The translations under genes were made by a program, and so were the position numbers. From NCBI GenBank assembly GCA_030620005.1, contig JAUXAJ010000236.1, forward strand, positions 1-8,453: 8,453 bases of DNA. Direction: 5' to 3'. Positions 1 through 6,291 of this stretch are shown piece by piece (the stretch's first letter is position 1; every line of letters begins with the position of its first letter). The stretch is from Promethearchaeota archaeon. Its GTDB lineage: Archaea; Asgardarchaeota; Lokiarchaeia; Sigynarchaeales; SOKP01. Under the pieces are notes generated by a model. That model did not search any database and had not been told where the DNA came from. It saw only the letters and a program-made list of their open reading frames with translations.

Positions 1-128
1 GAATAAATCGCTATCCACTGCTCATCTTTATCTCGTTCAATTGTCAAGTTAGCTAATACATTGCTTACAACAGATCCTGAATACCCTTTTCTGGACAGTG
101 TATCTTGTCTTTTCTTTTTAATTTGCAT
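1..128 (-). CDS. Possible 5' end of an unidentified gene running off the left edge
   Basis: On the minus strand an ATG at 128-126 opens a frame of 42 codons that is still open at base 1. The translation begins MQIKKKRQDTLSRKGYSG and later contains ERDKDEQWIAIY. The mix of charged and hydrophobic residues looks like a soluble protein rather than a random AT-rich frame. I do not recognise the family. The frame overlaps the beginning of the isomerase fragment on the other strand (recognisable homology there starts near base 115-125), so the two may meet at a rearrangement breakpoint. No well-placed TATA box is visible: the TTATAATC motif upstream is too close to the ATG. The alternative is that this is chance antisense coding. 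I hold it as a weak candidate because only 42 codons are visible. Confidence 0.35.
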   Translation of the reverse strand, partial: MQIKKKRQDTLSRKGYSGSVVSNVLANLTIERDKDEQWIAIY

Positions 129-707
129 GCTAAAGATTATAAGGTCATTTTTTCAATGCCATATTCAAAAAATCTTGAAGGGTGCGTGGGGTTATTTGTC
201 CAAGAAATTTCTGAAAGCACAGGAAAAGAGAAAAAAGGATTAATGGGCGCTTACCAATCCGCCCCTCTTTGCCAACATTCAGTGTTAGAATATCTCTTAG
301 GTGGAACTAAGGGTGTCGTTATCCCAATACTATGGACAATTGATAAAGAATATCCAGATTTAGTATTAGACTCTTCAATAAATCACATTAACGGTCGCAC
401 AGCACAAAGTATCGTAAATTATCAGGCAGATGCGACATTTCAAGCATTAATTGAGCAAGAAGTGCCTTCAGCTAAAATCTTGATTGAGAAAGCCGATGAA
501 AATTCGATCGGAAATTTAATCGCATTCATTCAATCTACTATTTATTATCTATGCTTGTTATTGAACGTTAATTGGGCGAACAACCCTAAAGTTGTTATCG
601 GAAAAAAAATTTGCAATGAAGCTCTTAAAAAAGAGTCATCGTTAGAAGAAAGAGAAAAAATAAGAAACACAATTGCTGGAGAAAAATTTAAAGATTTCTT
701 TCTCTAA
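105..707 (+). CDS. pgi: Glucose-6-phosphate isomerase, C-terminal half only
   Basis: Phosphoglucose isomerase interconverts glucose 6-phosphate and fructose 6-phosphate in the cytoplasm. The 200 residues match the C-terminal sugar-isomerase (SIS) lobe of the family. Visible landmarks are PYS (19-21), the SESTGK segment carrying the conserved glutamate (E37), QHS with the catalytic-type histidine (H58), and a late GKK (K167/K168) at the place of the conserved lysine. The family is usually 400-560 residues, so the N-terminal lobe is absent. The frame is open only from base 81 (TGA at 78-80) and the first ATG is at 105. The other plus frame just upstream contains DPEYPFLDSVSCL, which could be the preceding segment after a frameshift. 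The fragment is therefore either a frameshifted gene, a sequencing error, or a 5'-truncated remnant. Without the N-terminal lobe it should not be active alone. Its stop lies one base from the stop of the convergent aspartate kinase. Confidence 0.75.
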   Translation: MSFLFNLHAKDYKVIFSMPYSKNLEGCVGLFVQEISESTGKEKKGLMGAYQSAPLCQHSVLEYLLGGTKGVVIPILWTIDKEYPDLVLDSSINHINGRTAQSIVNYQADATFQALIEQEVPSAKILIEKADENSIGNLIAFIQSTIYYLCLLLNVNWANNPKVVIGKKICNEALKKESSLEEREKIRNTIAGEKFKDFFL

Positions 708-708
708 G

Positions 709-2136
709 TCATGATTCATTAATAAATGCGCTATAGAGCACGTTTATAGCGTTTTTACAATCCTTTTGTTCAATTATTATTGTAATGTTAAGTTCTGAAG
801 ATCCTTGAGCGATAGCTCTTACATTTATTTTATTGTTTCCTAGAGTCGTGAAAATTCTTCCAGCTATACCGGGAGTCTGAAGCATGCCTGCCCCTATAAC
901 AGCGATTAATGAAATATCATTATCTATTTTTATGCTAAACCACTGCTTACCAAAAAATTCAGAATTTCGTAATAATTGGCTTACTTTCATTGAATCAGAT
1001 ATGTCTATCCCAAAAGTTACGTTGTTTTCTGAGGAACTTTGGGAAATAAATTTGATATTTACATTGTCATTACCTAAAAGCGTGAATAATTTAGAAACTG
1101 TTCCCGGTAAAGATACCATTGTACCGCTTTCAATAGTCACCATGGAAAGTTTTTTAATTGAAGTAATCGCTTTTATTATTTTTTTGTCTTTTACAACTTC
1201 TTTTGTAATTGTTGTATAATCCTCCGATTCTGGATCCGTGAACTTTCTAATTTCTGAAGTAATGCTTCTTTTTTCGTTTACATCTAGACATACAGGATGC
1301 AAGACTTTAGAACCAAAAAATGCAAGTTCTTTAGCTTCAATGTACGAAAGATTTTTTAACAAAGCGGTTTTTTCTGCTATTCTTGGGTCTGCGTTAAGAA
1401 ATCCTTGGACGTCTTTCCAGTATATTACTTTACAATTAAATTTGGGTTGTAAACAATAAGCTAAAATAGCAGCTGTTAAATCTGTACCACCTCTTCCAAG
1501 CGTGGTAATTTTTTTATCCTTTGTTGAACCATAGAATCCGGTTATGCAAACAATATCACAACCATTATTTTCTAACATTGGAAAAACTTTACCGTTTATT
1601 AATTCCTCAGTTTCATCCAAAAGTGGGAGGGCACTCCCAAAATTATCGTCAGTTAATATGATCTCATCAGAAGAAATGAATTCAGATATATAGTTAATTG
1701 AATTTAAATATTGGGCAAAAATAAAAGTTGATATTTTCTCGCCATATGACAACATGATATCTTGAATATCGATACTAGGTCTAAGTAATCTTACAACTCG
1801 CCCTAATTGAGTTAATTCTTGCATATTTGTTTTAAGAAAGTTTAACGCCAAGCTATGCTCAGGTTTTTCCTTATTAATAATCTGATTAATTACATTTTCA
1901 TGTTTTACATTAATATCTTCAATAATATAATCACACTCAGAGGGCTCGTCGCAAGATTTATTGTAGAAATTAATAAGCTGGTCAGTTATCCCTTTTATAG
2001 CAGAACATACAACTATTATTTTAGATTCTTTAACATGATTATCAATTATTTTTATGGTTTGTTCAAATGATTTGGCATCCTGTAGACAAGATCCACCAAA
2101 TTTCATTACTACGAGATTAGGTTTTTCGTCAGTCAT
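709..2136 (-). CDS. lysC: Aspartate kinase (monofunctional, two ACT domains)
   Basis: Catalyses the ATP-dependent phosphorylation of L-aspartate to 4-phospho-L-aspartate, the first step towards lysine, threonine, methionine and isoleucine. The 475 residues match the size of full-length archaeal and plant-type monofunctional enzymes (about 470). In order: KFGGS (12-16) at the N-terminus of the amino-acid kinase fold, SYGE (130-133), GRGGTD (214-219), the ADPR loop (249-252), and FGSKVLHP (274-281). Two ACT domains follow, at about 330-400 and 408-472, normally the site of feedback control by lysine or threonine. The usual DVDG before the ADPR loop reads DVQG here (D244 replaced by Q); other family members also vary at this position. 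The ATG at 2136 is supported by a TATA-like box about 20 bases upstream, implying a short or absent leader. No other genes of the pathway are in the window. The family call is secure; the effector amino acid cannot be read from sequence. Confidence 0.95.
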   Translation of the reverse strand: MTDEKPNLVVMKFGGSCLQDAKSFEQTIKIIDNHVKESKIIVVCSAIKGITDQLINFYNKSCDEPSECDYIIEDINVKHENVINQIINKEKPEHSLALNFLKTNMQELTQLGRVVRLLRPSIDIQDIMLSYGEKISTFIFAQYLNSINYISEFISSDEIILTDDNFGSALPLLDETEELINGKVFPMLENNGCDIVCITGFYGSTKDKKITTLGRGGTDLTAAILAYCLQPKFNCKVIYWKDVQGFLNADPRIAEKTALLKNLSYIEAKELAFFGSKVLHPVCLDVNEKRSITSEIRKFTDPESEDYTTITKEVVKDKKIIKAITSIKKLSMVTIESGTMVSLPGTVSKLFTLLGNDNVNIKFISQSSSENNVTFGIDISDSMKVSQLLRNSEFFGKQWFSIKIDNDISLIAVIGAGMLQTPGIAGRIFTTLGNNKINVRAIAQGSSELNITIIIEQKDCKNAINVLYSAFINES

Positions 2137-2154
2137 TTAGTCATCATGAATTTA

Positions 2155-2161
2155 TCTTATA
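2155..2161 (-). promoter_or_regulatory. TATA-like box for the aspartate kinase gene
   Basis: Read on the minus strand the bases are TATAAGA, preceded by a purine-rich GTGAAAAG stretch that could serve as the TFB recognition element. The box lies 19-25 bases before the ATG, the spacing expected for a leaderless or nearly leaderless archaeal transcript. No GGTGA-type ribosome binding site is present between it and the start, which fits. Confidence 0.45.
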
Positions 2162-2287
2162 CTTTTCACTTAGGAAGGTAAACATTTCAAAATTATTAGA
2201 TTTAATGGAAATTTCGTATCACTAAAAATTAGACGAAAAATGATCAGTTATGGTAAAAAGTGAATTAAGTTACATCAAAATCTGAAT

Positions 2288-2746
2288 TTAACAAAACTTC
2301 TGTATTATCAAGTTTGATTCTTTTACTAGATTTTCCTTTACTTTATTTTCCATGTAATATCCTTCTTTATACACTATTTTTTTTATTCCCGCATTAATTA
2401 AAATCTTCAAACAACTCATGCAAGGAAAGGTTGTTGAATACAACACCGTTTCACCCTTAATGGATGTTCCGTGAATCGCTGCTTGAACGATACAATTAAC
2501 CTCCGCGTGAACACCTCTACATAATTCTGGCTTTTCACCACTTTCTATATTTTTTCTAAGGCAAGTGTCAAGCGTGCAATGCTTAAATCCTGGCGGGACC
2601 CCATTGTATCCCGTAGAAATAATATGGGAATCCTTTATTAATATTGCTCCAACTTTCCTTTTTACGCAAGTAGAACGCTGAGACACCAATTCCGCAATCT
2701 TCATGAAATATTCGTCTCTTGAGATTCTAGCACGATTATCGTTCAT
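2288..2746 (-). CDS. Deoxycytidylate (dCMP) deaminase
   Basis: Zinc-dependent hydrolytic deaminase converting dCMP to dUMP, the substrate of thymidylate synthase; cytoplasmic nucleotide metabolism. The 152 residues match the usual family length. The zinc site is complete: HAE (H80, E82) supplies the histidine ligand and the proton-shuttling glutamate, and PCMSC (C109, C112) supplies two cysteines. The upstream segment RSTC...KVGAI (24-35), the TGYNG loop (45-49) and the CRGVHAE context are typical of the ComEB/dCMP deaminase branch rather than cytidine or tRNA deaminases. Extra conserved cysteines and histidine (H56, C57, C62, C76) suggest the second structural zinc seen in some members. The ATG at 2746 has AT-rich TATA-like sequence upstream and no obvious ribosome binding site. 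The first 36 codons plus 10 bases of leader are duplicated at the right end of the window. Confidence 0.93.
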   Translation of the reverse strand: MNDNRARISRDEYFMKIAELVSQRSTCVKRKVGAILIKDSHIISTGYNGVPPGFKHCTLDTCLRKNIESGEKPELCRGVHAEVNCIVQAAIHGTSIKGETVLYSTTFPCMSCLKILINAGIKKIVYKEGYYMENKVKENLVKESNLIIQKFC

Positions 2747-2756
2747 TATTTTTCAC
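2639..2756. repeat. Direct repeat, left copy (5' end of the dCMP deaminase gene)
   Basis: These 118 bases recur at 8336-8453 in the same orientation with only two differences (2654 T versus C, 2657 C versus T). The copy covers codons 1-36 of the deaminase plus 10 bases upstream of its ATG. From 2658 to 2756 the match is exact for 99 bases. Both differences are synonymous (codons 30 and 31 remain Arg-Lys). Confidence 0.97.
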
Positions 2757-2761
2757 TAATG

Positions 2762-2790
2762 TTTAAATCTTAATATATTTAAATAAATTA
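2762..2790. promoter_or_regulatory. AT-only divergent promoter region between dCMP deaminase and the MFS fragment
   Basis: Between the divergent starts at 2746 and 2807 almost every base is A or T. On the minus strand TTTAAA lies 16-21 bases and TAAATATATTA 26-36 bases before the deaminase ATG. On the plus strand TTTAAATAAA lies about 27-36 bases before the transporter ATG. Either could act as a TATA box; exact assignment is not possible by eye. Neither gene has a GGTGA-type ribosome binding site, fitting leaderless transcripts. Confidence 0.4.
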
Positions 2791-2806
2791 TTTATCTAAT
2801 ATAATT

Positions 2807-3142
2807 ATGAATGGTCTAAATTCAAATATAAAAAGTGAAAAGAAAAAAAATACTCTCTTTTTAATTTGGCTAATTTTAATAATGCTTACTTGGATTTTTG
2901 GAACTAAAGTTTCTGAAATGTTGTTAGATTTTATTCAAGAATTATCATTTGAGGAAATACAATTAGCAGAATCTCTTTTTAGTTATACAATTGCTTTAAC
3001 AATTTTATTTTGGGGTTATCTTGTAGATCGTTTTAGTGAAAAAAGAAAAATCATTTTAGTATTTTGTTCAATTTTATGGATATGTGCAAGCTTCAGTTTA
3101 TTTTTTGCTTCAATTAACATAACGGTAATACAATATAAGTGA
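2807..3142 (+). pseudogene. MFS transporter, N-terminal fragment (first three membrane helices)
   Basis: The frame encodes 111 residues with a charged N-terminus and three hydrophobic segments at about 16-32, 56-73 and 82-101. Between the second and third helices it has GYLVDRFSEKRK (70-81), the motif A loop diagnostic of major facilitator superfamily transporters. A full transporter has 12 helices and about 400 residues, so roughly a quarter is present. After TGA at 3140 a related segment continues in another frame (to 3371), which points to an internal deletion with frameshift rather than a natural short protein. The start and upstream AT-only region look intact, so a short membrane peptide might still be made. 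The substrate cannot be inferred. Confidence 0.7.
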
Positions 3143-3371
3143 GATAAACAGATTTGATACCAAGAAAATTAAAAATAAATTACTTCCTGTACATCCTCCC
3201 CCGATTTCTAATGAATCAATTGGAGGTTGGATTGAAAATTTACCAAAATCTAATAAGACTCCATTTAAAATAATGTTTAACTATATTACTAAACTAGCAA
3301 AAACAAATGGATTTATACAAACATTAACCATTATATCTTTTTTTAAAATTCCTCTGGGTGAGCTTTTTTGA
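3129..3371 (+). pseudogene. Out-of-frame remnant, probably the central loop of the same MFS transporter
   Basis: Relative to the preceding fragment this stretch is open in the next frame for 80 codons, from the TAA at 3126-3128 to TGA at 3369. There is no start codon near its beginning. It reads through LLPVHPPPISNESIGGWIEN and then KTPFKIMFNYITKLAKTNG, ending in the hydrophobic IQTLTIISFFKIPLGELF. A polar, proline-rich loop followed by a basic amphipathic segment and a new helix is what the loop between helices 6 and 7 of an MFS protein looks like. The helices between this and the upstream fragment are missing. The last 29 bases overlap the antisense zinc-finger frame. Assignment to MFS is inference from position and character. 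Confidence 0.45.
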
Positions 3372-3435
3372 AGTGTTTTTTTAGATGTTCAACTTTTTTA
3401 TTACAGAAAGGACATAGTCGGGTAATAGATATCAC
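3343..3435 (-). CDS. Possible 30-residue single C2H2 zinc-finger peptide
   Basis: On the minus strand a GTG immediately follows an in-frame TAA and opens 30 codons ending in TAA. The peptide contains one finger: C8-PF-C11, then H21 and H26, giving C-x2-C-x9-H-x4-H, with a basic helix (KKVEHLKKHFKKAH). The ligand spacing is hard to produce by chance. Single-finger small proteins are common in archaea. An AT-rich TATA-like stretch (TTATATTTTTAAAA on the minus strand) begins about 28 bases upstream, compatible with a leaderless GTG start. The frame overlaps the end of the MFS remnant antisense. It could instead be the C-terminal tail of a decayed larger finger protein, since no ATG is available. 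Confidence 0.5.
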   Translation of the reverse strand: MISITRLCPFCNKKVEHLKKHFKKAHPEEF

Positions 3436-3495
3436 TTATTATTATCTTTTAAAAATATAATTTTAAATACAGATATTTATATTTATCAGTAATAG

Positions 3496-3630
3496 TGGGC
3501 GAATTATGGGACTTATCCATTCTATCGATATCCAATATCAAGCCCACAATTTTCTAGAAAATTTTTAGAATACCAAGGAAGGATCATTAGAGGAATCGTT
3601 CAAGGGATAGGAGAAGGTTTTGAAAGCTAA
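3496..3630 (+). other. Start-less 44-codon frame in the gap 3436-3685; otherwise nothing seen
   Basis: In the 250 bases between the small finger frame and the nuclease gene, the only protein-like stretch is a plus-strand frame after TAG at 3493. It includes SPQFSRKFLEYQGRIIRGIV and ends GIGEGFES at TAA 3628. It has no ATG, GTG or TTG start. The RIIRGIVQGIGEG part recalls the fourth helix of MFS proteins (arginine followed by a glycine-rich GxGxG-like run), so it might be another shard of the broken transporter, but this is weak. I see no RNA gene or clear repeat in this gap. Confidence 0.2.
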
Positions 3631-3685
3631 AAATGGATTGTAGAAGCGATACGACACCTAATATCGGTGCATATAAAAGTTTTTA

Positions 3686-4216
3686 TTATTCTTCCAAGTT
3701 TTTTCTGAAATTATTTAATATAACTTTTTTTAGATCATCATTATTGTATTTAGCTTTAATAACTATTCTTGATTCTCTATTTCCAATAAAATTAATACGA
3801 TTTTTTGGGCTTAATATCGCCTTATTGTTTATTCTACTTGGAAATGATTTTGATACAATAATTGGAAAAAAATCCCAATCCAATGTTCTCAAAATATTTC
3901 TATGTTCAAGAATATTGAAAATCTGATCCTTTAGAAAACTAATGCAACTTTCTATTTGACTTTTCGCATGTGTGAATGAATGGCTTGGACTTTTTAATTC
4001 AACAATGCTTATTGCAAATAAATTATTCTTATTAAGAAAACTAAAAATGATACAATCACATTTTGTTCCATCATTTCTACTTTCTCTTTCCAGGCGAACA
4101 ATGAGAAATCTATCATCCCTTAAATTTCCTAATTTAAATTTACCAATCCCTCTTTCACGACATTCTGTATCAATCAAATTGTTGAAATTTGTTTCAATAT
4201 ATTCAAGAATTTCCAT
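3686..4216 (-). CDS. Predicted PD-(D/E)XK-like nuclease partner of the upstream ATPase
   Basis: A 176-residue protein with no membrane segment or signal. Its centre reads KCDCIIFSF, a short loop, then ISIVELKSP, followed by a helix AKSQIESCISFL. The spacing D54...E73-x-K75 with Q87 in the next helix matches the core of PD-(D/E)XK restriction-like nucleases: acidic residue in one strand, E-x-K in the next, then a helix. This is a pattern-based prediction; the fold has members without catalytic activity. The gene follows the ATPase on the same strand: the ATPase stop is 10 bases before this ATG, and GTGAT across that stop can serve as ribosome binding site. A TTG at 4225 would extend it by three residues, but ATG is preferred. 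Tight coupling suggests the two proteins form one complex, as in two-gene ATPase-nuclease anti-virus systems. Confidence 0.6.
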   Translation of the reverse strand: MEILEYIETNFNNLIDTECRERGIGKFKLGNLRDDRFLIVRLERESRNDGTKCDCIIFSFLNKNNLFAISIVELKSPSHSFTHAKSQIESCISFLKDQIFNILEHRNILRTLDWDFFPIIVSKSFPSRINNKAILSPKNRINFIGNRESRIVIKAKYNNDDLKKVILNNFRKNLEE

Positions 4217-4226
4217 AGAAATCAAA

Positions 4227-5777
4227 TCACTGTTTATCTATAACTGTGGATTCTCCATATAATTGATCTGTCAGCTGAGCAAAATGGTCTTCATCTATCC
4301 CAAATTCTGTGGTTTCTAGGTCCTCAGTAGAGATACCATGCATATTCTCATCATACTTGAATAGAAAAGTGTTTACTTCTTCGTGTTTTATAAAATCATT
4401 TTTATCATAATTTAAACTTGTTCTTAACTTTGGGGTTTTTTTACTAAGTCTGATAAAATTATTTAATTGTAATATTAAGAAATCACTGTGTGTGGTGATT
4501 AAAACTTTCAAGCCCGCTCTAATTAATTTTACTATAAACTGAGCAAATATTCTTTGGGCATCGGGATGTAAATGTGCTTCTGGTTCTTCTATAATAATAA
4601 AACATTTTCTATCTATTATATGTTTAAAATATAAAACAATTGGTGCAAGCTCAGAGATCATTGAGGAAGCTCGATATAAAGGTATTTCTCCTTCATCTGT
4701 TATATACATTATCTCAGAAGCCACGCCATTTTCATAAGAGATATACTTGATTTTACCCTTTGTAAGCTTTTCTTCAAGAAAATCAACGAGATTTTTATAT
4801 TTTACTTTTTTTCTACCAATTTCAATGATTTTAACAAGGAAATCAGAAATTATACCTGAAAGTGTAGGAATATTTATTGGATCAATTAATGCTCTTGATG
4901 ATAAGCGATAAAAAGCAGAGGATATTGCTTTTTGCCCTTGAATTAGCCCCGCTCTTGTAGCAGGAAGATAATAAAAAATTCTACTTGGAATTAATTGCAA
5001 TTTTTTTCTTATTCCAGCTAGACAAATTCCGATCATCCCATCAAGGATCTCCATCGATGAAAATTCTAAATCCATTTTTTTAGAAAATTTGAAATTATCG
5101 CTGATCTCAAAGGTTGAACTTTTATATCTTAAGAAAAATTTTTGATCTCTTTTTAATAATTTCTTAGACATATAAATAGTAGGTATTTCAATCTTGAATG
5201 ATTTTGAAATTATTTTTTTTTCATCACATTCAAGAACGATTTCAATTTCCTCAGATTTTATTGTGACCTTAAAGCATTCTTTGCCGAATTTAGTAAGTTC
5301 TTTTAAAGTACAAGCATAAATTCTCTTGAATTCATTTGTTAAATTATCTAATATGTATAACTTAATACTTTTCATGAATTCATTATGAAAATTTTCGATA
5401 ATATCCTTAGGTATTTCTATTTCTTTACCACTTTTAAGCTGCTCTTGATTTTTTTTCAAAATGTTCATAATATCTCCAAATATGCTTTCTAAATCAATTT
5501 TAGATAGAAATCTTCTGTTTCTAATAAGTCTCCCTTCACCTTCTTCATAGTATGATTCAAAATATGATTCAAAATTCAATCGTCTTCTAAGACTATAAGT
5601 AGAACTACTAAAAATAGGTATTCTACTTAAAGTTCTTAATAATTGATATATTAACATAGCAGCATAGGATTTTCCAGTATTATTCGGGCCTATAAAGATA
5701 GTTAAATCATTAAGGTTTAATTTTGAATAACTTATTGGTCCGAAATTCTCAATTTCGATTATAATTTTACTGTCCAT
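4227..5777 (-). CDS. AAA/ABC-type ATPase of the OLD/RecF-like family, likely defence system sensor
   Basis: The 516 residues form one SMC/ABC-like ATPase. The N-terminal strand pattern IEIENFGPIS leads to Walker A GPNNTGKS (30-37). A long middle insertion follows (about 50-260, charged and helical). Then comes the YLPATRAGL segment (270-278) seen in AAA_15/AAA_21-type proteins, a signature-like SSMISELAP (371-379), Walker B FIIIEEPEAHLHP (393-405) with paired glutamates, and the H-loop TTHSD (428-432). There is no TOPRIM nuclease domain after the ATPase as in true OLD or GajA proteins. The nuclease role is presumably supplied by the downstream gene, which begins 10 bases after this stop. By family precedent (PARIS AriA, Septu PtuA, Gabija GajA) such ATPases act in phage or plasmid restriction, but the exact family cannot be fixed by eye. 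The ATG at 5777 is preceded by AAGGGATTG, a partial ribosome binding site. Confidence 0.88.
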   Translation of the reverse strand: MDSKIIIEIENFGPISYSKLNLNDLTIFIGPNNTGKSYAAMLIYQLLRTLSRIPIFSSSTYSLRRRLNFESYFESYYEEGEGRLIRNRRFLSKIDLESIFGDIMNILKKNQEQLKSGKEIEIPKDIIENFHNEFMKSIKLYILDNLTNEFKRIYACTLKELTKFGKECFKVTIKSEEIEIVLECDEKKIISKSFKIEIPTIYMSKKLLKRDQKFFLRYKSSTFEISDNFKFSKKMDLEFSSMEILDGMIGICLAGIRKKLQLIPSRIFYYLPATRAGLIQGQKAISSAFYRLSSRALIDPINIPTLSGIISDFLVKIIEIGRKKVKYKNLVDFLEEKLTKGKIKYISYENGVASEIMYITDEGEIPLYRASSMISELAPIVLYFKHIIDRKCFIIIEEPEAHLHPDAQRIFAQFIVKLIRAGLKVLITTHSDFLILQLNNFIRLSKKTPKLRTSLNYDKNDFIKHEEVNTFLFKYDENMHGISTEDLETTEFGIDEDHFAQLTDQLYGESTVIDKQ

Positions 5778-5810
5778 AATTCAATCCCTTAGAAATAGTA
5801 ATTTTTCTTT

Positions 5811-5820
5811 TTTTAAATAT
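5811..5820 (-). promoter_or_regulatory. TATA-like box for the ATPase-nuclease operon
   Basis: Read on the minus strand the bases are ATATTTAAAA, 34-43 bases before the ATPase ATG. Transcription starting about 25 bases downstream would leave a leader of roughly 10-15 bases that includes the AAGGGATTG element. No second promoter is evident before the nuclease gene, so the two genes are probably one transcript. Confidence 0.35.
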
Positions 5821-5958
5821 GGATTTTAAAGTTTCCTATAGAATTAGTAATTCATATCATTTAATTAATTTTCTTATACTAAAAAATTGAATCTTTTAAC
5901 GGGATTAGAATTCAAGATTTACAAGAATAATTAAGGTAGATATATTAGTCCTTTATAA

Positions 5959-6192
5959 CATTGTTTAAAAAATAAAGAATTACAAATAAAAGCTCATAAT
6001 TTATTGAAAAACATTCAATATGGCGAAATTGCAGACAAAAAAGAATTTATCTTTTTTACCGTACCATTAGCTTTAGCGGTAGCCCCTGGGGGGTATTTCT
6101 ATTGAGGAATAGAAGTTTTTTTACACGAGTCGTTAGCAATTATTTGTCCTCATGAATTTGGATTCTTGATGTCATCTGTGACAACTTTTTGA
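5959..6192 (+). pseudogene. Start-less reading frame broken by one TGA, unidentified
   Basis: This is the only protein-like content in the 514-base gap 5778-6291. After TAA at 5956 the plus strand is open for 48 codons (KAHNLLKNIQYGEIADKKEF, then a hydrophobic FIFFTVPLALAVAPGGYFY). It stops at TGA 6103 and continues in the same frame for 28 more codons (GIEVFLHESLAIICPHEFGF and on) to TGA 6190. No ATG, GTG or TTG start precedes the homologous-looking part. A helix with a short linker, a hydrophobic segment and PGG faintly resembles LETM1-type membrane proteins, but I cannot support that by eye. Other genes here use TGA as stop, so a recoded genome is unlikely. Most likely a remnant. The rest of the gap shows nothing beyond AT-rich sequence. 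Confidence 0.3.
6097..6122 (+). terminator. Hairpin plus T-tract, intrinsic-terminator-like
   Basis: TTCTATT (6097-6103) pairs perfectly with AATAGAA (6108-6114) around a GAGG loop, followed by G and seven T residues. A wobble pair can extend the stem. On the plus strand this is a textbook stem plus U-tract; archaeal termination needs mainly the U-tract. The TGA at 6103 that interrupts the preceding frame lies in the stem, so it may mark the true 3' end of the gene from which the remnant derives. On the minus strand no T-tract follows, so it does not serve the downstream end of the cysteine-rich gene. Confidence 0.45.
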
Positions 6193-6291
6193 ACACATTA
6201 AATGAATGGTTCAAATTCGCATTTCAGCGCTAATATTAAGATTTCTGTTTTAAGAAAATGAAGAATTAAATTTTTCCTGTCCCACGTCTTC

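Noticed and set aside
61..243. Plus-strand 60-codon frame at the left edge as a separate gene
   Set aside because: Its later part only shadows the isomerase frame. Its beginning is noted as a possible frameshifted piece of the isomerase.
884..1459. Two plus-strand frames (884-1219 and 1238-1459) opposite aspartate kinase
   Set aside because: They are antisense shadows of a secure gene, with no motif of their own.
3633..3926. Plus-strand hydrophobic frame opposite the end of the nuclease-like gene
   Set aside because: Hydrophobic content is what antisense of lysine/aspartate-rich coding gives in AT-rich DNA; no MFS motif or start signal.
3972..4262. Plus-strand frame opposite the nuclease-like gene
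   Set aside because: Antisense shadow; the minus strand has the E-x-K core and operon spacing.
6075..6095. GC-rich AGCGGTAGCCCCTGGGGGG stretch as an RNA gene
   Set aside because: No cloverleaf or longer pairing around it; the CCCC/GGGG pairing has no room for a loop.
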